DNA of 64,000 bases from Lithobates sylvaticus (GCA_028564925.1 CM053029.1:431673297-431737296), one strand, 5' to 3'. Counted from the first letter of the stretch, positions 34,847 to 46,434 are shown. Notes: generated by a model not told the origin, from the sequence alone. Translations and numbers: made by a program.

Positions 34847-35748
34847 TAGGGATACACCGAAATTTCGGCTGCCGAAACATATCGGGGCGAAAAATGGCGT
34901 TTCCGGCATATTGCCGAAAGAAAAAACACACCGATAATGGAGCCGAAAATGGGGTGGGGCGTGGTGCCGCCCATTACGGGGGTGTCGTTCTGGAGCGCCC
35001 GTCCTTACTCTCTCCTCTTTCGCTTTGTTTTCTATAACTCTTTGGTCCCATTCTTTTTCCTTCATGTTCTCACTCTCTTCTGTCTGTTTTCACTTCCTGG
35101 TTTTCTTATTCTACGGTTGCGTTTTTCTCCCCTACTTACGTTCCTCACACTCACCTCTTACCCACTTCCCTTGATTGGACGTAATCTGCCTCAAGGGGCG
35201 GGGTCCGCCGACGTAACTCGTTTCCATGACATTGGCGGCCCCAGCACTGCAGCGTCCCTCGTTACTTGGCTACATGCCGCATGACAAACGGAGATGCAGT
35301 CAGACTGCATGAGGGGCACTGATAGGACTGCTGGGCACTGGTGAGGCACAGGCAGGCTGCAAATGATGGGCACTGGTAGGCTGCTGGGCACTGGTGAGGC
35401 ACAGGAAGGCTGCATATGTTTGGCACTGGTGAGACTGCATTGATCTCCTGTACCAGGTCCCCAGTCTCTGACCATCTCCTGTACCAGGTCCCCAGTCTCT
35501 GACCATCTCCTGTACCAGGTCCCCAGTCTCTGACCATCTCCTGTACCAGGTCCCCAGTCTCTGACCATCTCCTGTACCATGTCCCCAGTCTCTGACCATC
35601 TCCTGTACCATGTCCCCAGTCTCTGGCCATCTCCTGTACCATGTCTCCAGTCTCTGACCATCTCCTGTATAAAAATGTTTCGGTATCTGTTTTCGGCCTA
35701 GTGTATTTTTTTTTTTCGGCACCAAAATACTCATTCGGTGCACCCCTA
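34847..35748. mobile_element. hAT-like element, TAGGGRTRCACCGA family
   Basis: Eight-base flanks ATTTTTAG (34839-34846) and GTTTTTAG (35749-35756) match at 7 of 8. The ends are TAGGGATACACCGAA and, reversed, TAGGGGTGCACCGAA. Next to both ends are further CGGC/GCCGAAA words. 902 bp without transposase. It carries a 31-bp tandem repeat. Confidence 0.8.
35444..35675. repeat. 31-bp tandem repeat in the hAT element, about 7.5 copies
   Basis: The unit CTCCTGTACCAGGTCCCCAG plus TCTCTGACCAT starts at 35444, 35475, 35506 and so on to 35661. Units at the right differ by CCATGT for CCAGGT. Upstream (35315-35430) a looser GGGCACTGGTGAGGCAC repeat is present. Confidence 0.9.
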
Positions 35749-36147
35749 GTTTTTAGGTAGTTGAGTTTATAGGCTTTTCTTTGAAGGAAAAAAAATTAGT
35801 TCAGATGCCGAAGTTTCAGATGCAAAACACCGCTAAACGCAGCACCGGGGTTTAGCCGCATTTTCGTTTAGATGCGTTTTTACAGGTGCCCTATTTTTTT
35901 TACAAAACTTAAAAATTATAGCAAATGATGAAAAAGCACTAAAAGATGTTTTAAAAGCTTGTAATTGCTTGCTATGCGTCAGACCATTTATATACCCCTA
36001 ATGAGCCCATGATCCAATCCAATACACCACTAGCATTGCTGTTAGCCAAAGTATAATTGGAATTTGACCTAAATGTTGCTAGATTACAACCAGATGACCC
36101 CACTATTGAGCTTCACCCCGACTTGATCAAACAGAGTTGCATGAAAT

Positions 36148-36359
36148 TTAGGGTTAGGGGTTCGGGTTTCCCATTAGGGTTAGGAGGTTATGGTTTCCCA
36201 TTAGGGTTAGGGGGTTATGGTTAGGGTTAGCGTTTTCCCCTTGAAGAACAAGTTTAGGGTTATGGTTTCCCGTTAGGGTTTCCGGTTAGGGTTTCCCATT
36301 AGGGTTAGAGGGTTATGGTTTACCCTTGAAGAACAAGTTAGGGTTTCCGGTTAGGGTTA
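36148..36359 (+). repeat. Telomere-like (TTAGGG) degenerate repeat
   Basis: About a dozen TTAGGG hexamers in 210 bp, separated by GGTTTCCCA and a repeated CCTTGAAGAACAAGTT. It is not a clean telomere array; the words form an irregular longer unit inside a transposon. Confidence 0.8.
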
Positions 36360-37152
36360 ATTCAAATTTAAAAAATTGCAATTAAAATGTGCATAAAAAA
36401 AAAGACAATTAAAAGAAAAAAATGAAATTACACATACAGCTTTAAAAAAAAAAAAAAATTAGCAAAAAATTCTAATAATCATCAATTGCAATTTAAAAAT
36501 GTTATATATTTAAAAAATTGCAATTACATTTTGCATAAAAAAAAGACAAAATAAATAAAAAAATAAAAATTACATATACAGCTTAAAAAAAAAAAATAAT
36601 CAAAAAATATACTAATCAATTGCAGTTTAAAAATTAAATATATTATAAAATTTGCATTTTTTCCTCACATATGCTCATTATGGGATCCATAGTAAAAGCA
36701 CGGAAATTGAGGTAGATACAAGTACACTGCTGCTCTCAGCTGCTGCCATTCACTCTGGTCTCACAGAATGGCTGAAATATTAAAATAATAGTTTTTTGGG
36801 CTTTGGGAGGGTCCTATGATGTTATCTAAAACGCTCCTAGACACAAACGTGGCAAAACGCCGCTAAACGCGGCATGCAAACATGGCAAAACAGGCGTTTT
36901 TAAACACCGGTTTCAGGCCGTCAAAATTTGAGGTTGCCTCAGCGTCCCATGTACATTAAGCCTTACAGGTTTTAAAAAATGAACAGGAACGCTACTAATA
37001 AAACGCACACATGGTTTACACAAACATTAAGGGAAAGGAGTGCACGTCTGATTGTTTTATAATCTACTTACCACCTCCTGAGCAGTACAGTGACCGCACC
37101 GTCTATTGCAATGAAAATAATATATATATTTTTTTTACATTTATCCACTGAC

Positions 37153-37261
37153 CTGGTATGTAAATGTAAGGATGTCCGGTGACACTCCTTGCTTCCCCTT
37201 CACTTGTATCTGAATGTTTCCCGCTTTTCCACTACCGGCTTCTCCAACCTCACATACAACC
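37153..37261 (-). CDS. plxnd1: plxnd1 exon 4 of 8: second half of the first IPT domain
   Basis: The exon has one base plus 36 codons: VVCEVGEAGSGKAG, then IQIQVKGKQGVSPD, ending LTFTYQ. The acceptor is TTATGCATAG and the donor is CAG|GTCAGT. R-V-V-C-E-V is the core strand of the IPT fold (plexin-D1 RIVCVIE) and LTFTYQ matches the family end VQFTFQ. The segment carries the single cysteine expected for this half, pairing with the VACTF cysteine of exon 3. It ends in phase 0, so the next IPT domain starts cleanly in exon 5. Confidence 0.91.
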
Positions 37262-38110
37262 CTATGCATAACAGAAGATAGTTAAAAATGCAGCACAATA
37301 CATTAATACATTTTATCCCATAATAATGATGCACAATATAAAATATATCATTTAGTGTTAGAGAATGCCATTTTAAACAAGAGCTCACATTAATGTTGTC
37401 ACCATGTCGCAGAACAGTATTATTCAGATTGTGCTGAGCGTTAGCCTTGTGGACACATGATCACCAATAGAGTCTGTAAGCTCTCCAAAAACATGATCGC
37501 TACTAAAAGATTTAACTTGGATGACCGTTATCTCATTAGCTACACATTTATTGTAGGATGCTGTAAAAGTGATGACTGCCAACATAGCAAAGAGATTCAA
37601 CTGTCCTAGCCTTAGGTGTTAGGCGTTTTTTGGCTTTAAAGAAACAAAAACAAAACTAGTGGATTCTGAGAGCAGTTTTTCAGCTGTAAGAACGCTCCAA
37701 CGTCAAAAAACGCTGATAAACGCTCAAAAACGCGGCTCACCAGCGTTTAATGTTTTTGATTCATTGAAATAAAAAAATTTAAATAACATTTTAAAAATAA
37801 AATTAAAAAACGCAAAAACGTTAAAAAAAAAAAACATATTGCAAAAATGTTGAAAAACTGCAAAGCTACTGGCGTTTTTATAACGTTATTTTAACGTCCA
37901 GTGTGCATGAGGCCTAACAGGTAAGTAATAGTGCTTTTCATGGTTCCTTGGGAATAAAGAAGCAGTTAACATTTGCAGTGCAAACACAGCCCTACAGCAA
38001 GGGAGGTCTTTAGTTTGTCAGAGTTCAGCTTTAACGAAAGATCAATATTTCAACAAAATGCTAGGTGTGACAGTGGCAAATAATATACCATTATACATTA
38101 AATTCATTTA
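37262..38110. other. Intron stretch before exon 4
   Basis: Unassigned except the foldback-type element at 37622-37914. Confidence 0.45.
37622..37914. mobile_element. Foldback-type MITE, GGCCTCATGCACACTGG family
   Basis: The right end reads CCAGTGTGCATGAGGCC. The left end GGCGTTTTTTGGC is eroded. The interior is full of AACGC/GCGTT words. Another right end of this family lies at 48830-48846. Confidence 0.5.
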
Positions 38111-38525
38111 GGCTGCTTTCACACTGGGGCGGTTTTCAGGCGGTACAGCGCTAAAAATAGCGCCTGTACACCGCCTGAAAAAACCGGCCCCATTCACTCC
38201 AGTGTGAAAGCCGGCGGGCTTTCACACTGGAGCGGTGCGCTAGCAGGACCGCAACAAAAGTCCTGCTAGCTGCATCTTTGGAGCGGTGTATTTACCACTC
38301 CTATACCGCTCCTTCCCATTGAAATCAATGGGAAACCGCGGGGATACCGCCCGCAAACCGCCGCTGCAGCGGCGCTTTGCGGAGGTTTTTAACCCTTTTG
38401 CGGCCGCTAGCGGGGGTTAAAACCACCCCGCTAGCGGCCGCATACCGCGGGTAAAACGATGGTAAAGCAGCGCTAAATATAGCGCTGCTTTACCGTCGCC
38501 GCCCCGCCCCAGTGTGAAAGCAGCC
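38111..38525. mobile_element. Harbinger-like GC-rich foldback MITE
   Basis: TTA at 38108-38110 and 38526-38528. The ends GGCTGCTTTCACACTGGGGC and its exact mirror. The interior contains nested palindromes: CGCTAAAAATAGCG, GGCGGGCTTTCACACTGGAG, CTAGCGGGGGTTAAAACC, GCAGCGCTAAATATAGCGCTGC. 415 bp, strong secondary structure, no coding sequence. Confidence 0.82.
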
Positions 38526-38998
38526 TTAGTGATCTGTCAAAAGACTGAAATATCAAAGACCCTTAAAATGAACAGATCATAGCAAAACCTATGAAAGTAT
38601 CGAGGCAGAACCTGCTCCACATAGTGCTCACATGTTCTATGATAAATCCCGGCACTGCTGTGGAAATCACATCAGCCTACAGCAGACATGATCAATACTC
38701 ATATTTCAAGTCTGGCATAAAGGAACGGAGTTAAAGTCTATTTATTATTACAACAAGCTCATACATACACAAGCGCACACAAATACTACAGTGAGACGGG
38801 AAATTTCCACATTTAGAGATGCTAGCTTTCAGACCTGTGTAGTGTCTCACACCATGAAATGTTGTTAAGTTATTCCTATCAGAAATGAAGACTACAAAAA
38901 ACACAATTATTCAGGCCTTTTTCTGACACCTTTCTCACAGGATCTTTCTACAAAGGAAATACCCAAATTCTACTGCTATAACATTTTAGCTACAGCAA
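38526..38998. other. Intron stretch, nothing recognised
   Basis: No repeat ends, exon or RNA gene. Confidence 0.5.
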
Positions 38999-39574
38999 CC
39001 ACTTCTGGACCGCCCCATGCAGATATACTGCGGCAGGGCGGCCCTCCTGTGTGAAATCAAGTACCTGTATGTGATTTCATGCACAGAGTCTGGAGCGCGT
39101 GCCGCCAGCGACCTGCTCCTGCTGTGAGACACAGCGGGAGCCAATCAGCAGGTCCGACGCACCCAATGTTCGCTGGTGCCTCGCAATTGTGCTGAGGCGA
39201 GGCAGAACGGCGGTCTGCCTATGTAAACAAGGCAGACCCCCGTTCTGTGAAAGGGGAAGATGGAGATCTTGTGTTCCTGCTAAGCAGAAACACAGATCTC
39301 AGTCTTTCACCAGTCAACGTATCCTCCACACAGTTATAAAGCATTCCCTAGGAGCACATTTAACCCTTTGATTGCCCCTGATGTTAACCCCTTCCCTGCC
39401 AGTGTCATTAGTACAGTGACAGTGCATTTTTGTTTTTAGCACCGATCGATGTATTGGTGTCACTGATCCCCAAAAAGTGTCAATTAGTGTCCGATTTGTC
39501 CGTTGCAATCCCGATAAAAAAAAAAACGCTGATCGCCGCCATTACTAATAACAATAAAAAAAATTCTATAAATA

Positions 39575-40932
39575 CAGTATCTCACAAAAGTGAATTCCCC
39601 CTTACATTTTTGTAAATATTTTAATATAGCTTTTCATGTGACAACACTGAAAAAATTACACTTTGTTACAATGTAAAGTAGTGAGTGTACAGCTTGTATA
39701 ACAGTGTAAATTTGCTGTCCCCCTCAAAATAACACACAGCCATCAATGTCTAAACCGCTGGCAACAAAAGTGAGTACACCCCTAAGTGAAAATGTCCAAA
39801 TTGGGCCCAATCAGCCATTTTCCCTCCCCGGTGTCATGCGACTCATTAGTGTTACAAGGTCTCAGGTGTGAATGGGGAGCAGGTGTGTTAAATGTTGTGT
39901 CATCGCTCTCACTCTCTCATACTGGTCACTGGATGGGTTGGGGGTCAGTCTGTCAGTGCTCAGACCATATGCCGCACTCCATCACATTTGGTTTGCGTGG
40001 CTGTCGTCCCAGAAGGAAGCCTCTCCTAAAGCTGATGCAGAAGAAAGCCCGCAAACAGTTTGCTGAAGACAAGCAGATTAAGGACATGGATTACTGGAAC
40101 CATGTCCTGTGGTCTGATGAGACCAAGATAAACTTATTTGGTTCAGATGGTATCAAGCGTGTGTGGCGGCAACCAGATGAGGAGTACAAAGACAAGTGTG
40201 TCTTGCCTACAGTCAAGCATGGTGGTGGGAGCGTCATGGTCTGGGGCTGCATGAGTGCTGCCAGCACTGAGGAGCTACAGTTCATTGAGAGAACCATGAA
40301 TGCCAACATGTACTGTGACATACTGAAGCAGAGCATGAGCCCCTCCCTTCAGAGACTGGGCCGCAGGGCAGTATTCCATCATGATAATGATCCCAAACAC
40401 ACCTCCAAGACGACCACTGTCTTGCTAAAGAAGCTGAGGGTAAAAGGTGATGGACTGGCCAAGCATGTCTCCAGACCTAAACCCTATTGAGCATCTGTGG
40501 GGCATCCTCAACTGGAAGGTAGAGGAGCGCAAGGTAGAGGAGCGCAAGGTCTCTAACATCCACCAGCTCCGTGAGGTCATCATGGAGGAGTGGAAGAAGA
40601 CTCCAGTGGCAACCTATGAAGCTCTGGTGAACTCCATGCCCAACAGGGTAAAGGCAGTGCTGGAAAATAATGGTGGCCACATAAAATATTGACACTTTGG
40701 GCCCAATTTGGACATTTTCACTTAGGGGTGTACTCACTTTTGTTGCCAGTGGTTTAGACATTAATGGCTGTATGTGGAGTTATTTTGAGTTGACAGCAAA
40801 TTAACACTGTTATACTAGCTGTACACTCCTTTACAATGTAGAAAGTGTCATTTTTTCAGTGTTGTCACATGAAAAAAATATAATAAAATATTTACAAAAA
40901 TGTGAGGGCTGTACTCACTTTTGTGAGATAAT
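39575..40932 (+). mobile_element. Tc1-like transposon with long terminal inverted repeats
   Basis: It begins CAGTATCTCACAAAAGTGA after TA (39573-39574) and ends TCACTTTTGTGAGATA. The outer repeats extend over about 230 bp: AAAATGTCCAAATTGGGCCC at 39789 mirrors GGGCCCAATTTGGACATTTT near 40700. The last few bases of the right end are altered. About 1.36 kb, shorter than a full element because the 5' half of the transposase gene is deleted. Confidence 0.85.
39990..40692 (+). pseudogene. Tc1 transposase, N-terminal deletion and frameshift
   Basis: Starts at CRPRRKPLLKLMQKKARKQF, so the DNA-binding N-terminal third is deleted. Catalytic D in LWSDETKINLFG, second D in HHDNDPKHTSKTT, catalytic E in SPDLNPIEHLWGIL. 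An extra A in the GGTAAAAGG near 40440-40446 shifts the frame between the second D and the E. A 15-bp tandem duplication (KVEER repeated) lies at about 40517-40548. It stops at HIKY. Confidence 0.85.
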
Positions 40933-41343
40933 AACAGTTTGTAGACGCTATAACTTTTGTGCAAACCAATCAATATACGCTTATTGGATTTTTTTTTTAC
41001 CAAAAATATGTAATACATATTGGCCTAAATTGAAGAAATTACATTTTGTACATTTTGTACATTTTTTCTATTGGGTATAATTTATAGCAGAAGGTAAAAA
41101 AATATTGTTTTTTGTTCAAAATTGTCTGTCTTTTTTTTTGTTTATAGTGCAAAAAATAAAAAAATGTTGAGGTGATAAAATACCACCAAAAGATAGCTCT
41201 ATTTGTGGGAAAAAAAGGACAAATTGTATTTGGGTACAGCGCCACAAGACCACGCAATTGTCAGGTAAATCAACGCAGTGCCATATCGCAAAAAATGGCC
41301 TGGTCATGAAGGGGGTAAAACCTTACAGGGGTGAAGTGGTTAA

Positions 41344-42271
41344 CGAGGAGCACATTTTACACAAGGAAATCGGTGCAAAGCATTACATGTTTTTGTTGGT
41401 TTCTGGACCAAAACTTTTGAGGATCACACATTAAAACCACTTTAATACCGGGTACTTAACCCCCTCCCTGCCCAGGTAAATTTTCAGCTTCCAGCGCTGT
41501 CGTACTTTGAATGAAAATTCCGCGTTCATGCAACACTGTACCCATTAAAAAAAAAATTATAATTTTTTCACACAAATAGAGCTTTCGTTTTTCAGTGTTT
41601 AATCACCACTGTGGTTGTGGTTGAACTGGATGGACTTGTTTCTTTTTTCAACCTGACTAACTATGTAACCACTGTGTTTTTATTTTTTTGCTAAAAAAAA
41701 TTTGAAAAGAAAATGTGTTTCGGTTTTGCATATAAAATACCCTTCTTCATAAATTTAAGTCCAAATCTATAATGCTACATTTCCTTGGTGAAACTAAGCC
41801 AAATCAGTGGATTTTTATTTAGTTTGTAGGAAAGTTATAGAGTCCACAAACTATGGTATTTACAGTACATGTGAAAAATCAATCCTGATGTACTGACTAA
41901 AATTAAAAAAATTTGCGAGCTACCTACTGTAAGTAAAAAATTATATGGACAGCTGCTGGCAATATTTACGTCCCATATAGCCGTGTGTGTGAGCGCATAA
42001 AAATCTAAAAAATGTGCCGGCGCAATCTACATAGTATACTATTACAGCAGTAATAAAAGTGACAAAAAGTGAAAATAATTTGCTATAGTGTAACAAACTG
42101 TGATGCACTGACCAAATATCACATGGATCAGTGCAACATAAATATCATAAAGTCCTTATCAAACATAAGGAAGTAAATCCACTGATTGAAGTGATCAAAA
42201 CGTGTTGAGGTGTCCACACTCTGGTGCTCCCCCCTTAGATAATAGCCGCTCACCTCTGAGCGTGAACTTGC
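41344..42271. other. Intron stretch with a TTAA-type element fragment
   Basis: About 41434-41600 matches the left part of the element at 61504 (ACTTTAATACCGGGTACTTA, AATTTTCAGCTTCCAGCGCT, CATGCAACACTGTACCC). The rest is AT-rich and unassigned. Confidence 0.5.
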
Positions 42272-42341
42272 ATTTAAGCTCAGTCAAAACACTCATATGA
42301 ATCACCTCTGAAATCTATGATAACTGCGGGATCCTGGGCCT
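42272..42341 (+). repeat. Left arm of a widely spaced 70-bp inverted repeat
   Basis: CTCATATGAATCACCTCTG and TAACTGCGGGATCCTGGG recur reversed at 44499-44568 with a few changes (about 90 percent by eye). The arms are 2.16 kb apart. Confidence 0.8.
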
Positions 42342-42646
42342 CCTCAGGAAGATACGCCATATCCCTGTAGCAACACACGTTGGGGAGGAGACAGGACGGT
42401 GTAGGAACCTACAACCTTAACACATTCCCAGCATTTTAGGCTTTGAACAGCGTGGTGCACTGACGCACCAGACCCATGCGAGTACCCTGCAATGGGGCTT
42501 TTTTTGTATAATAAATTTGTTATTTAAAAACTATATCACACTATCGAGCCTTCTTTCCTACTGTTTGTGTAGCGCCGGTACTTTTGATAAGTACACGCTA
42601 TGCATTTAAATTTAGTTTTTGCTCAAAAGTTGAGTTTTGGGGTTAA

Positions 42647-43453
42647 CCTCCTTGGCGGTAACCCCGAGCCTGGCTCGGGTCCAGCTTTTTGTGCTGGGAG
42701 CGGTAACCCCGAGCCAGGCTCGGGCTTGCGTGCAGGATGCAGGGGGGAAGTTACTTACCTTTTCCCCTGGATCCTGCGATGTCTCCCCGCTGTGTGAGCG
42801 AGCCGTCCGCTCGCTCGATTCACACAGTGCCGAGTGCCGCTGGTCTCCGTTCCCTGCGACGTTACGACGCACGGGAGCGGAGATCGGCGCCAAATTCAAA
42901 AAAGTTTAAAAACACAAAAAACACATACAGTACTGTAATCTTACAGATTACAGTACTGTATACAAAAAATACACACCCCCTTTGTCCCTAGTGGTCTGCC
43001 CAGTGCCCTGCATGTCATTTTATATAATAAAAAGATTTTTTTTTCTGCCTGGAAACTGGAGATTGTCCATAGCAACCAAAAAGTGTCCCTTTATGTCAAA
43101 AGTGGTTTTAGACCAGCTAGAAAACACTGATAAAAAAATTTAAATCACAATTTATCATCAAACAATAAATTTAATGACAGCGACTATTCTGCAACTGAGC
43201 AAATTTCAGTGTTTTTTGATTTGATTACATTATTGAATCATTTTTATATATATTTTTATTATATTATAATTTATTATTTTGTGTTTCAAACTTTATCATA
43301 CCCGGGATGTCTACTAGACTCTGGTTCGGACAGATTTAAGTGAGTTATTCATAAGAATTGCATGCCTACAATATAAAAACGCCAAATTTCCATGCAAAAT
43401 AATTGTACCACTTTCAGCACAAAATTCCAGACAGAATCATACCGCCAGGGAGG
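42647..43453. mobile_element. TTAA-flanked element F, CCTCCYTGGCGGT ends
   Basis: TTAA at 42643-42646 and 43454-43457. The ends CCTCCTTGGCGGT and, reversed, CCTCCCTGGCGGT (12 of 13). Near the left end GTAACCCCGAGCC occurs twice, followed by GGCTCGGG, making a small hairpin. GC-rich left part, AT-rich right part, no coding sequence. piggyBac-like by its target site only. Confidence 0.82.
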
Positions 43454-43457
43454 TTAA

Positions 43458-44498
43458 TTGCTCTAAATTATGCTTTGGCATCATTTTGGCTGAGCTGTAT
43501 TGAGTTTCTGCCTGGTCATAGGTGGGTGAACACCTGTGACAGGCTTAGAACGCAGTTTGGTTGGACGCATTGGGTACCAATCTCCTCTCGGAGCCAATCA
43601 GTGGGCACGTTTGTCCCGCTGTGTATTCCGGGAGAGGGTACTGAAGGTGCTGAAGTCACGTGGTTTAGTGTTCCGGTCCAAAAGTTGTTGCTGACTCCAT
43701 GGTCCTGGTCCTCCTGACCAGCCCCCGGAGGCCCTCATGGCCTGGGGTGCAGATCCATCCGTTTCCGAGCTTCGGAACTGGCTAGTTCAAGGCGCAGTAA
43801 CTAGGAGGATTCAAAGGTGTTCCGGTGCCGTTTCAGGTTCGGAAAGGCCCAGCAACTCTACATGCAACCAGGGGAGGACTCTTCAGAGGAGGGCCACGCA
43901 CGAGGCTGGCTGCTCGGTAAGAGCCTGGAAGCTGAGCTGTAAGGACACTAATTGAATCCGCATTTCTTACGGTATCACCGGACCGGCTGCAAGATACTGG
44001 TTCTGTAACAAAAGTTCCTAAACTTATCCTTCAGTTACAACTAAGTTCCTGTGAGAGACTTTTGCGTTCATCTAAAAGTTTCACAACCAAGTCTGTGGCA
44101 GAGACTTTGCCAAGCTAAAATCACTTGTTGGCTGCTAGATCTAGAAGCAAGGATTTAGCCAACAGTTGAGTTATCCAGTTGTGAGTGGCTACTCCCTGGA
44201 TCATCTAGAAAGAGACATTTATTGAATGTCAGCAGTTCCAAGGTGCCTGAGCTTCTATACCCTTATCCTCTATTTCCAACTGAGAGACTGTGTTTCTGTT
44301 CAACGTTTTAAGCAAATAAAAATCCTAAAAAATAATTCAAGTGCCAGTCTCCGCAGTTACTGGGTATCAACCCTGGGAACCCCTAGACAAGAACAACGGG
44401 TACGAGCTGGTGGAGGTAATCGATAAGCCCAGAAAAACTCAGCCGCTCCTTCGGGGGTCAGTGCTACATTTGTATATGAGGAAACAACGTTATTGAGC
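43458..44498. other. Unassigned moderately GC-rich stretch
   Basis: No homology or terminal repeats recognised. It looks like dispersed-repeat DNA (ACCAATCTCCTC, CAATCAGTGGGCACG, an AATAAA at 44317), but I cannot name a family. Confidence 0.4.
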
Positions 44499-44568
44499 AG
44501 CCCAGGATCCCGCAGTTATCATAGAATCCAGAGGTGATTCATATGAGCGTTTTGATAAAGCTTAAAAT
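44499..44568 (-). repeat. Right arm of the 70-bp inverted repeat
   Basis: Reverse complement of 42272-42341: CCCAGGATCCCGCAGTTATC, then CAGAGGTGATTCATATGAG and CGTTTTGAT. Confidence 0.8.
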
Positions 44569-46430
44569 GTGAGGTTTTAAAATATGTTTTAATACTACAC
44601 CTAGGTGCGCCTCCCTTTTTCCCTCCTCCTTCAGTAATCAGAAGTATGCTTCTGTTCTTAAAGGAGGCACAGCTTAAAACACTTGCATTCCAAACTATTA
44701 ATACATATCACAGTGGTATCCTGATATTTTCTCATCTGACTGAACTACTAATGTGCATTAATATAATGACAATAGTGCATACATATGTTAAACAGAACCA
44801 GTGAGGAACAGACATTTGTAATAATTTTGATACACTACCCTGAAGTGGTTTTAGTTGTGCAGCCTTACTTTCTGTGGGTAGGAAAAAGTATGCTGTTATT
44901 TACTTGTATTCTCTCTCCCTGTCCAAGCAAAAATGTTAGGCCTACTATTAGGCATTTGGGCCCTGTTCACAGCAGTGGGCTTTTGCTGCGCTAAAACCGC
45001 ACCATCCCAGCACGGAAAAAGTACATAAAAAAAATAATCCCTTTTAAATGAAGTGCTTTTTTTTTGAGCCATGTCACTTTTTTTCCTAGGTGACCAGGGA
45101 TGAAAATGCATGCAAAAAGCATTATTTGTTGCATTCAATTTTAACAGCGCATTAAGAGCCACATGCCACGTTCAACACGGACCAAAAGTCTCTTTTCGAG
45201 GTTGTCCTGTCTGCATGCTCAGATGAGGGATGATAACTCTGTACTTTTTTCAGTAAAACGATCATCTAATAATATCCTCACAAGCCCAACACCAACTTTA
45301 TCATATGGCAGTTTGTTTGTTATCAGCACTGAGCTTAGGTAGGAAAATGGACAGCCATACAACCTAGAGGCCAGTACACACTCCAAGATTTTTTTTTTTT
45401 AAATTCAAGCCAGTGGCTTAAATGGAAAAAAAACACACGACAGACTGATGTACCAACACAAGCGATGTTTGTGTGGTGATCTCCCCCGTCTGTGCCATTA
45501 GCTGTGAGAGCTGTTTTGGATGATGATTTTCCAGCATGTTCCTTCAACAAAAGCTGGTCATTAGACCAGATTCTGTCTGACAGACTGTACACACTGACCC
45601 AGAAAGAGAAATGGGGGGGAACAAACACACCACCCTTGTAGATACCTGGGGCTGTACAACTGAAGAGTGAGGTAGCACAATAAAGTTTAAAACAAGACCT
45701 TTATTACATTATTGTGTTAGAGCTCATAGGACTATATGACCATCACACAATTGGTTGCAACCATAAAATGCAGTTGTCATAAAACACCAAACATTACATT
45801 AATAAAAAGATTTTTTTCCCATTGATGCACAAAGATTTCAGCCCACTGTTGCTTCATCAGGGAAACCATGGAAGCATCATAAAAGAATTTAGTGCCAAAA
45901 TAATATTGTCTGCTGCAATCCGGAAGCGCAACTCTCTTAGATCACCACCTAACTCTTACTGACATTGGCAAGAGGCAGCATTAGGCATCTGACCATCCAA
46001 AAGGTGACACAGGGGCCGCGGTAGACCAAGCCATGGCCACACAGCACAAAAATAAAGTGCACAGATTCTAGGGTCAGCAATTGGCTTCTCCGGTAGAATG
46101 GTATACACACTGACTGAAAGTTGACTGGTCTTACCGGACGATTTTTGGACAGTGCGTATAGATGGAAAGAATTTTAAATGTAAAGAACATTCTTAGAAAG
46201 TTTGTTCGTTTTTCTAATCTAATTAGTGGGGTCAAATCGATGTTCGTTTTCAACCACAGTGACAGGAAAATTTGAAGGAGCAGGATGAGATATATTTCTT
46301 GAATGAACTTCTAACAGTGTATATTGTTTCCGTTCCATGAAGTCTTTTATTTACCTACAAAATGCATCTTCATAAGCAGCAACTTGGCAAGCTACACTGT
46401 GTAAGAGGCACAAAGCAACGGTTGTTTTTA
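44569..46430. other. Intron stretch with decayed short repeats
   Basis: About 44955-45170 has MITE-like CCCTGTTCACAGCAG words. About 45440-45600 matches 11830-11990 in parts. About 45650-46000 has repeat-like TTGATGCACAAAGATTTCAG but no family assignment. No gene. Confidence 0.4.
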
Positions 46431-46434
46431 TTAA

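Larger units (their letters stand above)
34716..36962. mobile_element. Harbinger-like element interrupted by a hAT element
   Basis: TTA at 34713-34715 and 36963-36965. The ends are GGCCCGATGTACACTG and, reversed, GGCTTAATGTACATGGG. The interior left after removing the hAT insertion (34847-35748) is about 1.35 kb, AT-rich, with CGCTAAACGC words and a telomere-like stretch. The ends are diverged, so the assignment is moderate. Confidence 0.6.
38999..41339. mobile_element. TTAA-type element D split by a Tc1 element
   Basis: The left end CCACTTCTGGACCGCC is preceded by CAA (a damaged TTAA); the right end, reversed, CCACTTCACCCCTGTAAGG is followed by TTAA (41340-41343). Without the Tc1 insertion the two parts add to about 980 bp and align with 10658-11612 (ATTGCCCC, CCCTTCCCTGCCAGTG, GTAGACGCTATAACTTTTG, AAAAAATGGCCTGGTCAT). 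Confidence 0.8.

Noticed and set aside
43458-44498. Possible LTR-type fossil
   Set aside because: No paired repeats, primer site or coding remains can be seen. One AATAAA is not enough, so it is left unassigned.
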